Source: Bacteriovoracaceae bacterium
Lineage (GTDB): Bacteria; Bdellovibrionota; Bacteriovoracia; Bacteriovoracales; Bacteriovoracaceae
DNA: 64,000 bases
Assembly (NCBI GenBank): GCA_021737405.1
Contig: JAIPEG010000002.1
Span: 186,001 to 250,000 of the forward strand
Direction of reading: 5' to 3'
The notes under the pieces were generated by a model. The model saw only the letters and a list, made by a program, of their open reading frames with translations. It was not told where the DNA came from and searched no databases. Every line of letters starts with the position of its first letter. Position 1 is the stretch's first letter. The translations under genes and the position numbers were made by a program. Positions 15,002 through 23,528 of the stretch are shown piece after piece.

Positions 15002-16393
15002 TTATCCCAGTTGAGTTACTGCATTCATAGGGGCGGCACCAAGTGCCGATACTCCTGCACCTTGTGATTGAATTTTTGAAATAGTGCCCTCTAAACGGGC
15101 AAACTTATCTTTTAAGTTCTTTTCTTTTTCATTTAGAATTCTTTGTCTTTGCTCAATTCTCCGATCGATCTGATCAATCTTTGAATCTAGCCCCTTGGAT
15201 CTGTTAGTGATCATTCCATTGGGAATTCTAATTGTGGAGTTAACAAATTCACTGAGATTATCTATGAAGCCAGCACTTTTTGTTCCGTCTGGCTTAAAGT
15301 ATCCCGTTAAAACTTCAGAGATGACACTGTAGTCTTCTGCAAGAACCTTATCAAAGCGGTCCTGATCTAGCTTCAATGTACCGTCTCTTTGAAAGGCTAG
15401 GCCAATATCCCCAACCCTCTTGAAACCTGAACTTGTTTCCACGTCTTTAAAGAGAATCCCTCTGAGCCTACCTTCTATTGTTTGAAGTAAGATATCCCCA
15501 CCGAGAGTCCTGGAAGTATCTGAGTTTTTATCAAGATTGTTTTGTTGTTTGATAAAACCAAGAACAGCATTTATAGAATCAACGAAATCACCAATCTTGC
15601 CTGTAACGGCTTCCTTGTCGTCACCGATATTTAAACTGAATTCCTCACCAGGTCTGGCCTTTTTTAAATCAATGGTTACCCCAGGAATGATGTCTTTAAC
15701 CTTGTTTTCAGGAACCTGTATTTCAAAACCATCAACCTTAATCTTGGCATCTTGTGCCGGTCTTTCTTTATCGAGGTAAAGATCATATTCACCATCCACA
15801 AAGTAAAAGTAAGGGAATTCTGCCTTTGCTCCATCTCCAGTCTCTTCTAGACTGATGAGTAGTCTCCATGGAGTATCAGTGTCTGAGCCATCATTGATCA
15901 CGGTGGCGTGCATACCGTTTTCAGAATCTTTATTTATTAGTTTTGCAATTCCATTGAGACTAGCATCGTCAGTTCCAACATAAATTTCCTGTGAGTCACC
16001 ATTAGGCTTAACGTATTGTATATAGCCAACACCAGTATAGGTCTCATCCTTATCAGGAACGCCCACAGACATAGCACTTGTTTTTTGAGCTAAGTTAAGA
16101 ACTTCAAATTGGTAATTGGCAGGATTAGCAATGTTTTTATCAATAGTGACACCGACAAGCTCATTGTTCGTGTCAACCTTGAGCTCTTTAAGGGAGCGAG
16201 CGTTTCCATTGGCAAGAATTTGTCCTTTAAGGTCACCCATTAGTTTATTAAGTTCTCCGACAAGTTTTTTCTTGTCTTCGATTTTGCCTTTTCTCTCCTC
16301 CATTTTTTTAAGAGGAATTTTTTCGGCTTCCATGATCTGCTTAACAATGTCTTTTGGCAGACCAGTATTAATGGATCCAAATGATATACCCAA
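15002..16393 (-). CDS. fliD: Flagellar filament cap protein FliD
   Basis: 463 residues from a TTG start at 16393. I chose it because AGGAGGG lies seven bases upstream and the protein then begins with the FliD-like GISFGSINTGLPKDIVKQIM; the 43 in-frame residues upstream (to ATG 16522) look non-coding. N- and C-terminal coiled coils flank a globular middle. The C-terminus has RSKGLDSKIDQIDRRIEQRQ, typical of HAP2. It caps the growing filament and inserts flagellin. A sigma-28 promoter lies at 16623-16649 with a terminator between it and the gene. Confidence 0.92.
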   Translation of the reverse strand: MGISFGSINTGLPKDIVKQIMEAEKIPLKKMEERKGKIEDKKKLVGELNKLMGDLKGQILANGNARSLKELKVDTNNELVGVTIDKNIANPANYQFEVLNLAQKTSAMSVGVPDKDETYTGVGYIQYVKPNGDSQEIYVGTDDASLNGIAKLINKDSENGMHATVINDGSDTDTPWRLLISLEETGDGAKAEFPYFYFVDGEYDLYLDKERPAQDAKIKVDGFEIQVPENKVKDIIPGVTIDLKKARPGEEFSLNIGDDKEAVTGKIGDFVDSINAVLGFIKQQNNLDKNSDTSRTLGGDILLQTIEGRLRGILFKDVETSSGFKRVGDIGLAFQRDGTLKLDQDRFDKVLAEDYSVISEVLTGYFKPDGTKSAGFIDNLSEFVNSTIRIPNGMITNRSKGLDSKIDQIDRRIEQRQRILNEKEKNLKDKFARLEGTISKIQSQGAGVSALGAAPMNAVTQLG

Positions 16394-16549
16394 GTGAGTG
16401 CCCTCCTGGCGTCTCTTAAGTTGGTGGCACCTTAGCCTACCAGATTTAATCATAGCAAAGTTCACGAAAACTTGGAGCAAGGCGCAAATAATGCCATTGT
16501 GATACAAATTTAGGGAATTCATTGCTTCTTATTTAAAAGGCTTTAGAAT

Positions 16550-16577
16550 AAAAAAAAAGGCCGGTTGGGGACCGGCC
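16550..16577 (-). terminator. Intrinsic terminator between the sigma-28 promoter and fliD
   Basis: Read on the minus strand: GGCCGGT, loop CCCCA, ACCGGCC, then nine T (16558 down to 16550). A GC-rich 7-bp stem with a perfect T-run is a strong terminator in this orientation; on the plus strand no T-run follows. It lies some 40 bases after the expected start of the sigma-28 transcript and about 155 bases before the fliD TTG. No minus-strand gene was seen upstream that would need it. Confidence 0.88.
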
Positions 16578-16622
16578 AGAGTAAAGTTCGAGAAAACTAG
16601 TTGGTTATTTTCTATATTAAAA

Positions 16623-16649
16623 CTATCGGGTACTATGCAAAATACTTTA
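16623..16649 (-). promoter_or_regulatory. Sigma-28 (FliA-type) promoter pointing to fliD
   Basis: Minus strand: TAAAGTAT (16649-16642), exactly 11 bases, CCCGATAG (16630-16623). It fits the FliA consensus in both boxes and in spacing. It overlaps the start codon of the divergent gene at 16635, so RNA polymerase here could interfere with translation or transcription of that gene. The transcript would meet the terminator at 16577-16550 before reaching fliD. Confidence 0.8.
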
Positions 16650-18134
16650 GCCCCTGACTCGGGAATTATATATTTAAAATCCAAATTCTTTATAATTCGG
16701 GTACTTACCTATTTCTCTTTCCTTTTGATTCCGATTTGGGTTCCAAAATCTATTGGAGTGCCCTCTGGTGTTCAGGCCGTGGCCGTAGCCCTTTATATCC
16801 TCTTTATTACGAGTCAGTGGTTCTTCTTGGGAAAAGAGATAGATCATAGGCTTAAGATTTATTTTAGGGTTAATTCATCAATGGATAGGCTTGTTTATCG
16901 CCTTTTTCTAGGGATGTTCTTTTTTATCCTTTATTTTAATCTTCTAAGTCTTTTGCCAAGCAAATGGATTTATAACTCTTTTTGGATTACCTGGGTGGTT
17001 TTAGGGATCTTCTATAGTTGGCCAACAAGAGGCAAAATCATTAGAGAATCGGTAACTTCTAATTTTACAGAGTTTCGCTATTTGGATTCTTTTGAAAAGA
17101 CACTCGTCTTTTTGATTTTAATACTTTTTTCATTCTCAATACCTGATCTGCCAAATTTAAAAGAAGTAGAGGCTTTAAAGTTATTCTTTGATCCCAATGA
17201 AAAGATTAGTGGATTCTTGTGGAACTTCATTAAGGTAAATTACTATCCCTTCTATAAATATCCTGACCTTCTAAAACTAGCTTGGAGTTTTCACTTTTAC
17301 TTTATTAACCTAGGGCTTTTTTTATTCTGCTACTACGCGCTTCTTAGGTTTTTTGTTTCACGAAGATTGTCATTACTTGGGGTGTTTGCATTGCTTTCCT
17401 CTTGGTCTTGGACAAAAGTGCTTGTCGCGGATTTTGGTTCTGCCCTATTTGAAACTTACTCTTTATTGTGGGTATGGACGCTATTGTGGGTAACAAGAAG
17501 TTCTACTTATCGAACAGGTTTGTTTCTTGGTCTCGTTGGATTTTATGGCGCTCTAATTTTTCATCATTGGTGGGCCCTATGGATCCCTCAATTGGTTTTG
17601 ATTTATTTCTTTCTTGATAACAAAACACTTTGGTTTAAAAAACAAGCGTTCAGATACGCCTCTTTTGGACTTGGATTGACGATTGTCGCATTGATTGCAA
17701 AATCTGGTTTTTCAGAGAGTTACTTTAACTTTAATAGCTCGTACCTAGAGCAAGCGTTTACCATATTCAAAAGAAAGGCATTCTATTCACTTGCCCCAAT
17801 AGGCTTTCTTTTGGCCCTCGCCATCTGTTTCAATATAAAGTTTAAATTTTTACGAGATTTAAAAATTGATAAGATTTATTTAAAACACTTGTTGCTCTCT
17901 GCAATTGTATTGATTGTATTTGACCTAGTCGGGGGGTCGGGTATTTTTGGCTCTCTTTCTCTGATGTGGTTATTTGCTCTTTTTTCTCTATTTCCTTTGG
18001 AGCTAATTTTTCAGACGATGAGTCGCTTGAGATCCAGTAGAAACATGATTTACTTAATATATATCTTGATTTGTTTGTTAGACAGTCACTTCGAGGGCCG
18101 AGTAAAAATCCTACTGAGAAGCTTTGACTTGTAA
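16635..18134 (+). CDS. Polytopic integral membrane protein, unknown function
   Basis: 499 residues with about a dozen hydrophobic segments spread over the whole length and short charged loops. The pattern (many helices, aromatic-rich loops such as HHWWALWIP, and a hydrophilic loop near residues 170-200 after the third or fourth helix) recalls membrane glycosyltransferases of the GT39/GT83 type or lipid-carrier enzymes, but I see no diagnostic catalytic motif. The start ATG 16635 lies inside the divergent sigma-28 promoter and has only a weak ribosome site. It stands alone, with 385 bases to the next gene. Confidence 0.75.
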   Translation: MQNTLAPDSGIIYLKSKFFIIRVLTYFSFLLIPIWVPKSIGVPSGVQAVAVALYILFITSQWFFLGKEIDHRLKIYFRVNSSMDRLVYRLFLGMFFFILYFNLLSLLPSKWIYNSFWITWVVLGIFYSWPTRGKIIRESVTSNFTEFRYLDSFEKTLVFLILILFSFSIPDLPNLKEVEALKLFFDPNEKISGFLWNFIKVNYYPFYKYPDLLKLAWSFHFYFINLGLFLFCYYALLRFFVSRRLSLLGVFALLSSWSWTKVLVADFGSALFETYSLLWVWTLLWVTRSSTYRTGLFLGLVGFYGALIFHHWWALWIPQLVLIYFFLDNKTLWFKKQAFRYASFGLGLTIVALIAKSGFSESYFNFNSSYLEQAFTIFKRKAFYSLAPIGFLLALAICFNIKFKFLRDLKIDKIYLKHLLLSAIVLIVFDLVGGSGIFGSLSLMWLFALFSLFPLELIFQTMSRLRSSRNMIYLIYILICLLDSHFEGRVKILLRSFDL

Positions 18135-18519
18135 GAAAAAGCATTCTGGTGACCTTCTGGCACCTCTACCTACAATGCTAGAGAAAGTTTCCCTTAAAAT
18201 TGTGAATAACTTGGAAGAATATGTTGATACTTGGCTGAGTGCAAAATGCTTAAGTATTATATTTTTAGCCATTGTGCGCTAACTAATCGTTTTTACCTAA
18301 AAAACTTTTAAATTTGTAAAGAGGATTTAATATTTATACTTATGTACCATTGTGGATAAAGTAGGGCCTTTGTGTGGATAAGTAATTGGTGTCAAGAGAA
18401 TATTTAAATAATTTTTGGAAAATATTGGTCATTAGGAAGGCCAATCCTGTCATTTTGACTAATCTTAATGTAAGAAAAGCTGTCTAAACAATAGTTATAA
18501 AACCGATAAAGACGGTATT
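18135..18519. other. AT-rich intergenic region with three DnaA-box matches
   Basis: 385 bases without a supportable gene. It holds two perfect copies of TGTGGATAA, the complement of the DnaA box TTATCCACA, at 18351-18359 and 18373-18381. These are 22 bases apart on the same strand. A third match, TGTGAATAA (18201-18209), fits the relaxed box TTWTNCACA. The rest is AT-rich with no clear direct repeats. It also contains the leader of rlmE. DnaA-dependent regulation, DnaA titration or an origin are possible readings; dnaA and dnaN are not in the window. Confidence 0.5.
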
Positions 18520-18531
18520 TTGGATAGTGCT

Positions 18532-19125
18532 ATGAGCTTCAAGGTTAAAGATCATTATTTTAAGAAAGCGAAGAAAGAAAACTTTTTGGCGCGAAGTGTC
18601 TATAAGTTAGAAGAGATTGATGAGAAATACAAAATAATTAGGCCAAAAGATATTGTGGTCGATTTTGGCTATCACCCGGGCTCATGGGTTCAATACACTG
18701 CAGAAAGGGTCGGTAGTGAGGGTCAGGTTATTGGGATTGATATAAAGCCCATTAGCAATAAGCTCTCGCCTCTTAAAAATGTACGCTTATATGAAAAATC
18801 GATATTTGATGTGAGTGTTTTGGAGGACTTAGAAATGTCTTCACTGTTTGATGTCGTTTTGTCGGATATGGCACCAAATACAACAGGCATAAAGTCGGTT
18901 GATCAGGATCGCAGTTTAAATTTAATAGAGGAAGTTTTTCATATATTACCCAAGTTTCTAAATCCAGGTGGAAACTTCGTCATAAAGGTTTTTGATTCAC
19001 ATCAAGCACAAGTCTTCTTAAAGGATAATAAGAAGATCTTTGAAGAGTTTCATCTATTAAAGCCAAAATCCACTCGTTCGATCTCTAAAGAATTTTTTGC
19101 TATCGGTAAAAGATATAAGGCATAA
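18532..19125 (+). CDS. rlmE: RlmE/FtsJ-family 23S rRNA 2'-O-methyltransferase
   Basis: About 197 residues from ATG 18532; an in-frame TTG at 18520 would add four residues. RrmJ-fold features: the N-terminal FLARSVYKLEEI with catalytic K, a SAM motif GYHPGSW in place of the usual GAAPGGW, the catalytic D in LSDMAPNTTG, K in FVIKVF and the final E in SKEFFAIG, completing the K-D-K-E tetrad. E. coli RlmE methylates U2552 of 23S rRNA during 50S maturation. The deviating SAM motif is notable but the catalytic residues are intact. Followed after eight bases by a PBP gene. Confidence 0.88.
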   Translation: MSFKVKDHYFKKAKKENFLARSVYKLEEIDEKYKIIRPKDIVVDFGYHPGSWVQYTAERVGSEGQVIGIDIKPISNKLSPLKNVRLYEKSIFDVSVLEDLEMSSLFDVVLSDMAPNTTGIKSVDQDRSLNLIEEVFHILPKFLNPGGNFVIKVFDSHQAQVFLKDNKKIFEEFHLLKPKSTRSISKEFFAIGKRYKA

Positions 19126-19133
19126 TAAAGGTT

Positions 19134-20381
19134 ATGACTTTATTGAACAAAAAATCATTAGTGCTTATTACCCTTTCGCTTTTTGGGATCGGATATTTCT
19201 TTAATAGCTATAAGGAAAGTGAAAATCAGAAATTTGAAAAAGATGCTTTAAGTTTTATAAAAGAATCAATAAGTCATCGCGTAGTAACAGAGAATTCCTT
19301 TCCGTCAAAAGTAAAGTTTGAAGATAAGGACTTTGAGATCACTTATACGATAGATTGGGAGCTACAAAAAGGAGTTGAGGGATTACTTAAAAGATTCGCC
19401 AACGATTATTCTGCTGTGGTCATTTTAGATAATAATAATGCAAATTTATTGGCCATCGCCGGAATCGATAAGGATAGTAATCAAATTAACTTCTCGCTTC
19501 CCTTCACCAGCACTCACCCATCCGCTTCCCTCTTTAAGATTATTACAACAGCCGACTTATTGGGGGGAGACAAGCTAGAGCCGCATACACAAATGAACTA
19601 TAGTGGGCGTGGGACAACTCTTTATAAGTATCAATTAAAAAATACAATTAGCCGATGGACTCGCTGGATAAGCTTTAAAAAGGCTTTTGCTTTTTCTAAC
19701 AATGTAATCTTTGGAAAAGCTGCCATTCAAAGGACCTCAGGTCACTCCATCTTTAAAAAGGCCTTCACGTTTGGGTTTAATCGTCAGCTTATGTATGATT
19801 TTAATCTCGGACCCTCTCGTTTTGTAATGCCAGAATCTCAGTATGAACTAGCTGAGCTTGCTTCGGGATTTAATAAAGAGACTCTTATTTCTCCTGTTCA
19901 TGCTGCCTTGTTGAGCTCGATCGTGGCGTCCGGAGGTTTCTTTAGGTCACCCTCCATTATAAGTGGACTAGAAAGTGAAAAGGATAATTTCAGTTATCCT
20001 CAGATTTCTGAAAAAATCCTTGATGACCAGACTGTGCATGACCTGGAACAAATGATGTCTCTTACTGTAACGAAAGGGACAGCAAGGCGGATATCAAAGG
20101 GGAAATTAGGAAAGAAGCTATCAAAGAGTTATGAGTTAGGTGCAAAGACTGGGAGCATAACTGGTGGTGTACCCTTTGGTAAAAGGGACTGGCTTACCCT
20201 CTATGCAAAACCTAAGGATAATAAAGACGATAAAGGTATTTCAATTGCCATAATGAATATAAATGGAAAGCGTTGGTATTATAAGTCCACGTTCTTGGCC
20301 AAAAGGCTTTTAGAGCTTTACTTGAAAAGAGAAGAATCTCCAGCTTCCTCTACTAAGATTTCAAGTAAGGATAAAAGCTAA
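19134..20381 (+). CDS. Penicillin-binding protein, transpeptidase domain only
   Basis: 415 residues with an N-terminal membrane anchor (residues 8-24) and a periplasmic transpeptidase domain. Active-site motifs: SLFK at 132-135, SNN at 188-190 and KTG at 338-340. There is no glycosyltransferase domain and hardly any dimerisation domain, so it is shorter than typical class B PBPs (about 600). It may cross-link peptidoglycan in elongation or in a specialised process. The C-terminal tail is charged. The next gene, lepB, starts directly after its stop, so the two are co-transcribed. Confidence 0.88.
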   Translation: MTLLNKKSLVLITLSLFGIGYFFNSYKESENQKFEKDALSFIKESISHRVVTENSFPSKVKFEDKDFEITYTIDWELQKGVEGLLKRFANDYSAVVILDNNNANLLAIAGIDKDSNQINFSLPFTSTHPSASLFKIITTADLLGGDKLEPHTQMNYSGRGTTLYKYQLKNTISRWTRWISFKKAFAFSNNVIFGKAAIQRTSGHSIFKKAFTFGFNRQLMYDFNLGPSRFVMPESQYELAELASGFNKETLISPVHAALLSSIVASGGFFRSPSIISGLESEKDNFSYPQISEKILDDQTVHDLEQMMSLTVTKGTARRISKGKLGKKLSKSYELGAKTGSITGGVPFGKRDWLTLYAKPKDNKDDKGISIAIMNINGKRWYYKSTFLAKRLLELYLKREESPASSTKISSKDKS

Positions 20382-21212
20382 ATGAGCACTGATATAAATT
20401 CAGGCGAGTCTGATTTTCATGATCCAGCGATAGACCAAGAAAGTAATAAATTAGAAGAAACTGAGGCGCTTAGGCCTCGACCATCAAAGCGCATTCGCTT
20501 TTTTAAAGAAGCAATGGCGCTTATTACGATTGGATTCCTTGTAATCGTCTTTAGGTCGGTTTTTTTTGAACCCTTTAAAATTCCGACAGGATCAATGATT
20601 CCCTCTCTTAGGATTGGGGATTTTATCTTAGTTAATAAGTTTGCGTACGGATTTAAGGTTCCCTTCTCGGATATGACGATTGGATCTATTAACCTTGATC
20701 CAATTTATTTGTTCGGAGAAAAAAAGGTCGAGCGTGGTGATGTAATCGTCTTTAAGTATCCGAAAGATCCTTCTATAAATTATATAAAAAGAGTGATTGC
20801 CCTGCCCGGTGAAACCATTGAAATAAAAAACAAAAAAGTTTTTATAAACGGTAGTCAGTTTGATGAAGCAAAGCTTGAAAACTCTGCCTTTATGAAAAAT
20901 ATGGATGAAAAATTTAAAGACAATAAGTTGGCATTCTATAGGGTGACATTGAAGGAAAAGAACTTTGACTATCAAGTTGATGAAGACAATTTTTTTAAAG
21001 TCGATTACGCCAAAAGAAAAATACCAGTTGGTCACTATTTTGTGATGGGTGACAATCGTGATTTTTCATATGATAGTCGTTATTGGGGCGTTGTTCCGCA
21101 TGAAAATATAAAAGGCCAAGCCTTTCTCGTTTGGTTATCAATAAATGTCTCAGAAAATTCAGAGGAAAGCTTTAGCCTTAGAAGTGAAAGAATTGGCGAA
21201 TTAATTCGCTAA
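20382..21212 (+). CDS. lepB: Signal peptidase I
   Basis: 276 residues: a hydrophilic N-terminus of 40, one membrane segment (about 43-60), then the periplasmic catalytic domain. The nucleophile S71 lies in IPTGSMIPSL, the general base K136 in NYIKRVIALPGE, and box E is MGDNRDFSYDSRYWG. It cleaves Sec signal peptides of exported proteins such as those encoded in this window. It starts at the base after the PBP stop. Its last 12 bases overlap the convergent mutS2 end. Confidence 0.96.
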   Translation: MSTDINSGESDFHDPAIDQESNKLEETEALRPRPSKRIRFFKEAMALITIGFLVIVFRSVFFEPFKIPTGSMIPSLRIGDFILVNKFAYGFKVPFSDMTIGSINLDPIYLFGEKKVERGDVIVFKYPKDPSINYIKRVIALPGETIEIKNKKVFINGSQFDEAKLENSAFMKNMDEKFKDNKLAFYRVTLKEKNFDYQVDEDNFFKVDYAKRKIPVGHYFVMGDNRDFSYDSRYWGVVPHENIKGQAFLVWLSINVSENSEESFSLRSERIGELIR

Positions 21213-23528
21213 CTCAACTCTCGTCGTGCCCATGTTCCCCTCAATGTGCCCGTATTGAATTTCATCTCTATGTTCTTGAAGAATGCTATTGAGTGCCTTT
21301 TTTAAAACTCCATCACCATGTCCGTGAATAATATCAACGAAGGGTAAGTCGCCATTAATGACGTCTAATATATAGCTTTCCGCCTTATTGATAAAGGGTT
21401 CTCTTCTCATGCCTCTAGCGTCCAAAACCATGCCTCTCGCTTCTCTATTCTTTTGAACATGAACATGGACTTGTGGTTTTTGTTGTAACTCCGTAGAGCC
21501 AAGTAAATCCTCAAGCTCCACCCAGATTTTGAGTTTTCCGGTCTCAATATGGGCCTTATTTTTATGAATTCTTAGTATTTTTCCCCGCTTATTAAGGGTT
21601 TTAATAACAACGAATTCCCCTACTTTAAAAAGATCCTTTGAGATGCCAGTTAGCCTCTGATCTTCTTTGGCTCCAAGCAAGTTCTCTTGGGATTTGTTGA
21701 GGCTTTGGCTTATTTTAACAACATTTCGAACCTCCCCTCTTTTTATATTCTCAGCCAAGTCGTAGGTTTCTTTTTTGAGTTTTTGCCATTTTTTATCGAA
21801 TTCACTTTGAAGTTTGCTGCGCTCAATATTTAGAAGGCTTTTAATTCGCTCCTTTTCAGTACTAACCTCATTTAATTCAAGCTCAACCTTTTCTTTAAGA
21901 AGTAGTGAGGATTCACGAATTTGATCGAGGTCCTGGATTTTATTATCGAAAACCTCTTTTGAAACAGAAACATTTCCAAGCCAACGAGAAATTCTTCTTT
22001 GTTCTAAATGGGTTCCTTCAATACTTAAAAAGACTTCTCTTGCAAAACTTTTCCCAGGTGAACCCATGTGGAAGACATAGGTCGGTGAACTTAGGCCCTT
22101 TAGAAAACCCATGTGTCCACTTTCTAATAACTTCTCATTAAAAGTTATTTCTTTAAGGTTTTCATGATGGCTAGAGATAAAAGGAATGGCACCAATGTGA
22201 GTAACTTCTTTTATAAGGGCGGTCGCGAGTTCAGAGGCTTCAAGTGAGGAGGTTGTATTAAAAATCTCATCAATAAAAATGATACTTGTGTCAGATAGTT
22301 GTTTAATGACGTGGATATAATTTAAGGCCTCTGAACTAAAGCTACTTAGGCCATCTTTCAAGCTTTGATTGTCATGGCTCATGAAAAAGATATCAGCGGT
22401 ATACCCAATGTCTGCTGCGGATGCAGGGATAAAGAATCCTAGATGGGGAAGGACAAAACAAAGACAAAGGCTTTTAAGAAGTACAGTTTTACCCCCAGTG
22501 TTTGGGCCACTTATCAGTAAACCCTTTTGATTACTCCGAAGAAAGATGTCATTCTTTATGGGATCTTCAATTAGAGGGTGAAAAACGTTTTCAATATTAA
22601 ATTTCTTTTCTTGGTTAAAGAGAGGCCTGTTAAGCTTAAATTTTTGTGCACACTTGAGTCTACCAGCGCATAGGTCGACTTCTAAAATATATGAAAAGAT
22701 TGTGTTTATTTGATTGTAATTTTTTGCTAGTTCATTAGTTAAAAATTGGAGGAGCTTGTAGGTTTCGCGCTCTAGTTCCGCCCGATACTCTTCGACCTTG
22801 TTCGATAGTTCACGCAAGGAAAAAGGTTCTACAAATAGGGTGTTGCCTGTGTTTGAACGATAGATAATCCTACCAAGCTGTCCATGATAGCGATCAGAGC
22901 GTACAGGAAGAATATATTTATCATCAAAAACATCATAATCATTTTGCTGGAGAATCTCTTCTTTTGCCCAGGCACTTGATATTTTTGAGAGCTTAACTCT
23001 AAGTTCCCTAGTCGTTTCATTAATTTTCTTGTCGATTTCTTTGAGCCTAGGATGCTTATAGGTAACAAGGGCTTGGGATTTAAAGTCGAATAAGAGCTCG
23101 GATTCTTTAAAAAATTGCTTAAATAATTTATTAAGTAAATTAGTGTCGAACGTATGTGAAAAGGGAAGTTTTACATCTTTATAAATTTGAAAAATTGATT
23201 GTATTAAAAGAAAGGTCTGAATAATCTCTTTATTTTCTGGGACTTGAGATTTCTCAATCTTCTTTAATACTTTAGAAAAAGGGAAGTCTGCTTCTATGTG
23301 GCGCAGGGCCTTGTTAAGAGATTCTTGCCACTCTGCAACACTTGCCAGGTAGTCCTGTTGTTCATAAATGTCTAAAATAGATTTAAGGGGTTGAGGCAAG
23401 AGATTGCTTTTAAGAAAATGATGGTTTTCATGAAACTTAAAACTAGGGTTAAACTTCTCAAGAAGCTCTAACAGGTCTATGTTGTCTTGTTCCTTAAGGT
23501 AAGAACCAGAAAGAATTGCAGGTACCAT
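21201..23528 (-). CDS. mutS2: MutS2: SMR-domain MutS paralogue, probable ribosome-collision/splitting ATPase
   Basis: 775 residues. After an N-terminal coiled/core region come Walker A GPNTGGKTVLLKS, a Walker B-like FIDEIFNTTSSLEAS (usual MutS2: DELGAGTDP), a long coiled coil, a KOW-like segment starting FKVGEFVVIKTLNKRGKI and a C-terminal Smr domain with VLDARGMRREP and DIIHGHGDGVLKKAL. It lacks the mismatch-recognition domain of MutS1. In Bacillus subtilis MutS2 binds collided ribosomes and splits them. The N-terminus and the P-loop-distal motifs are divergent. Its ATG overlaps by two bases the ATG of the divergent RqcH-like gene (CATG at 23526-23529). Confidence 0.9.
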   Translation of the reverse strand: MVPAILSGSYLKEQDNIDLLELLEKFNPSFKFHENHHFLKSNLLPQPLKSILDIYEQQDYLASVAEWQESLNKALRHIEADFPFSKVLKKIEKSQVPENKEIIQTFLLIQSIFQIYKDVKLPFSHTFDTNLLNKLFKQFFKESELLFDFKSQALVTYKHPRLKEIDKKINETTRELRVKLSKISSAWAKEEILQQNDYDVFDDKYILPVRSDRYHGQLGRIIYRSNTGNTLFVEPFSLRELSNKVEEYRAELERETYKLLQFLTNELAKNYNQINTIFSYILEVDLCAGRLKCAQKFKLNRPLFNQEKKFNIENVFHPLIEDPIKNDIFLRSNQKGLLISGPNTGGKTVLLKSLCLCFVLPHLGFFIPASAADIGYTADIFFMSHDNQSLKDGLSSFSSEALNYIHVIKQLSDTSIIFIDEIFNTTSSLEASELATALIKEVTHIGAIPFISSHHENLKEITFNEKLLESGHMGFLKGLSSPTYVFHMGSPGKSFAREVFLSIEGTHLEQRRISRWLGNVSVSKEVFDNKIQDLDQIRESSLLLKEKVELELNEVSTEKERIKSLLNIERSKLQSEFDKKWQKLKKETYDLAENIKRGEVRNVVKISQSLNKSQENLLGAKEDQRLTGISKDLFKVGEFVVIKTLNKRGKILRIHKNKAHIETGKLKIWVELEDLLGSTELQQKPQVHVHVQKNREARGMVLDARGMRREPFINKAESYILDVINGDLPFVDIIHGHGDGVLKKALNSILQEHRDEIQYGHIEGNMGTTRVELAN

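Noticed and set aside
16394-16522. 43-residue N-terminal extension of FliD starting at ATG 16522
   Set aside because: It does not resemble FliD, and the ideal ribosome site AGGAGGG lies directly before TTG 16393.
17842-18144. Minus-strand ORF of 100 codons opposite the membrane-protein gene
   Set aside because: Shadow of the plus-strand gene; no ribosome site or context.
18485-18509. TAAACAAT and ACCGATAA before rlmE as a sigma-28 promoter
   Set aside because: Spacing is two bases short of the consensus and the gene is not flagellar; kept out of the feature list.
18135-18519. Calling the DnaA-box region oriC
   Set aside because: dnaA, dnaN, gyrB and similar origin neighbours are absent and GC skew cannot be measured reliably by eye in one window.
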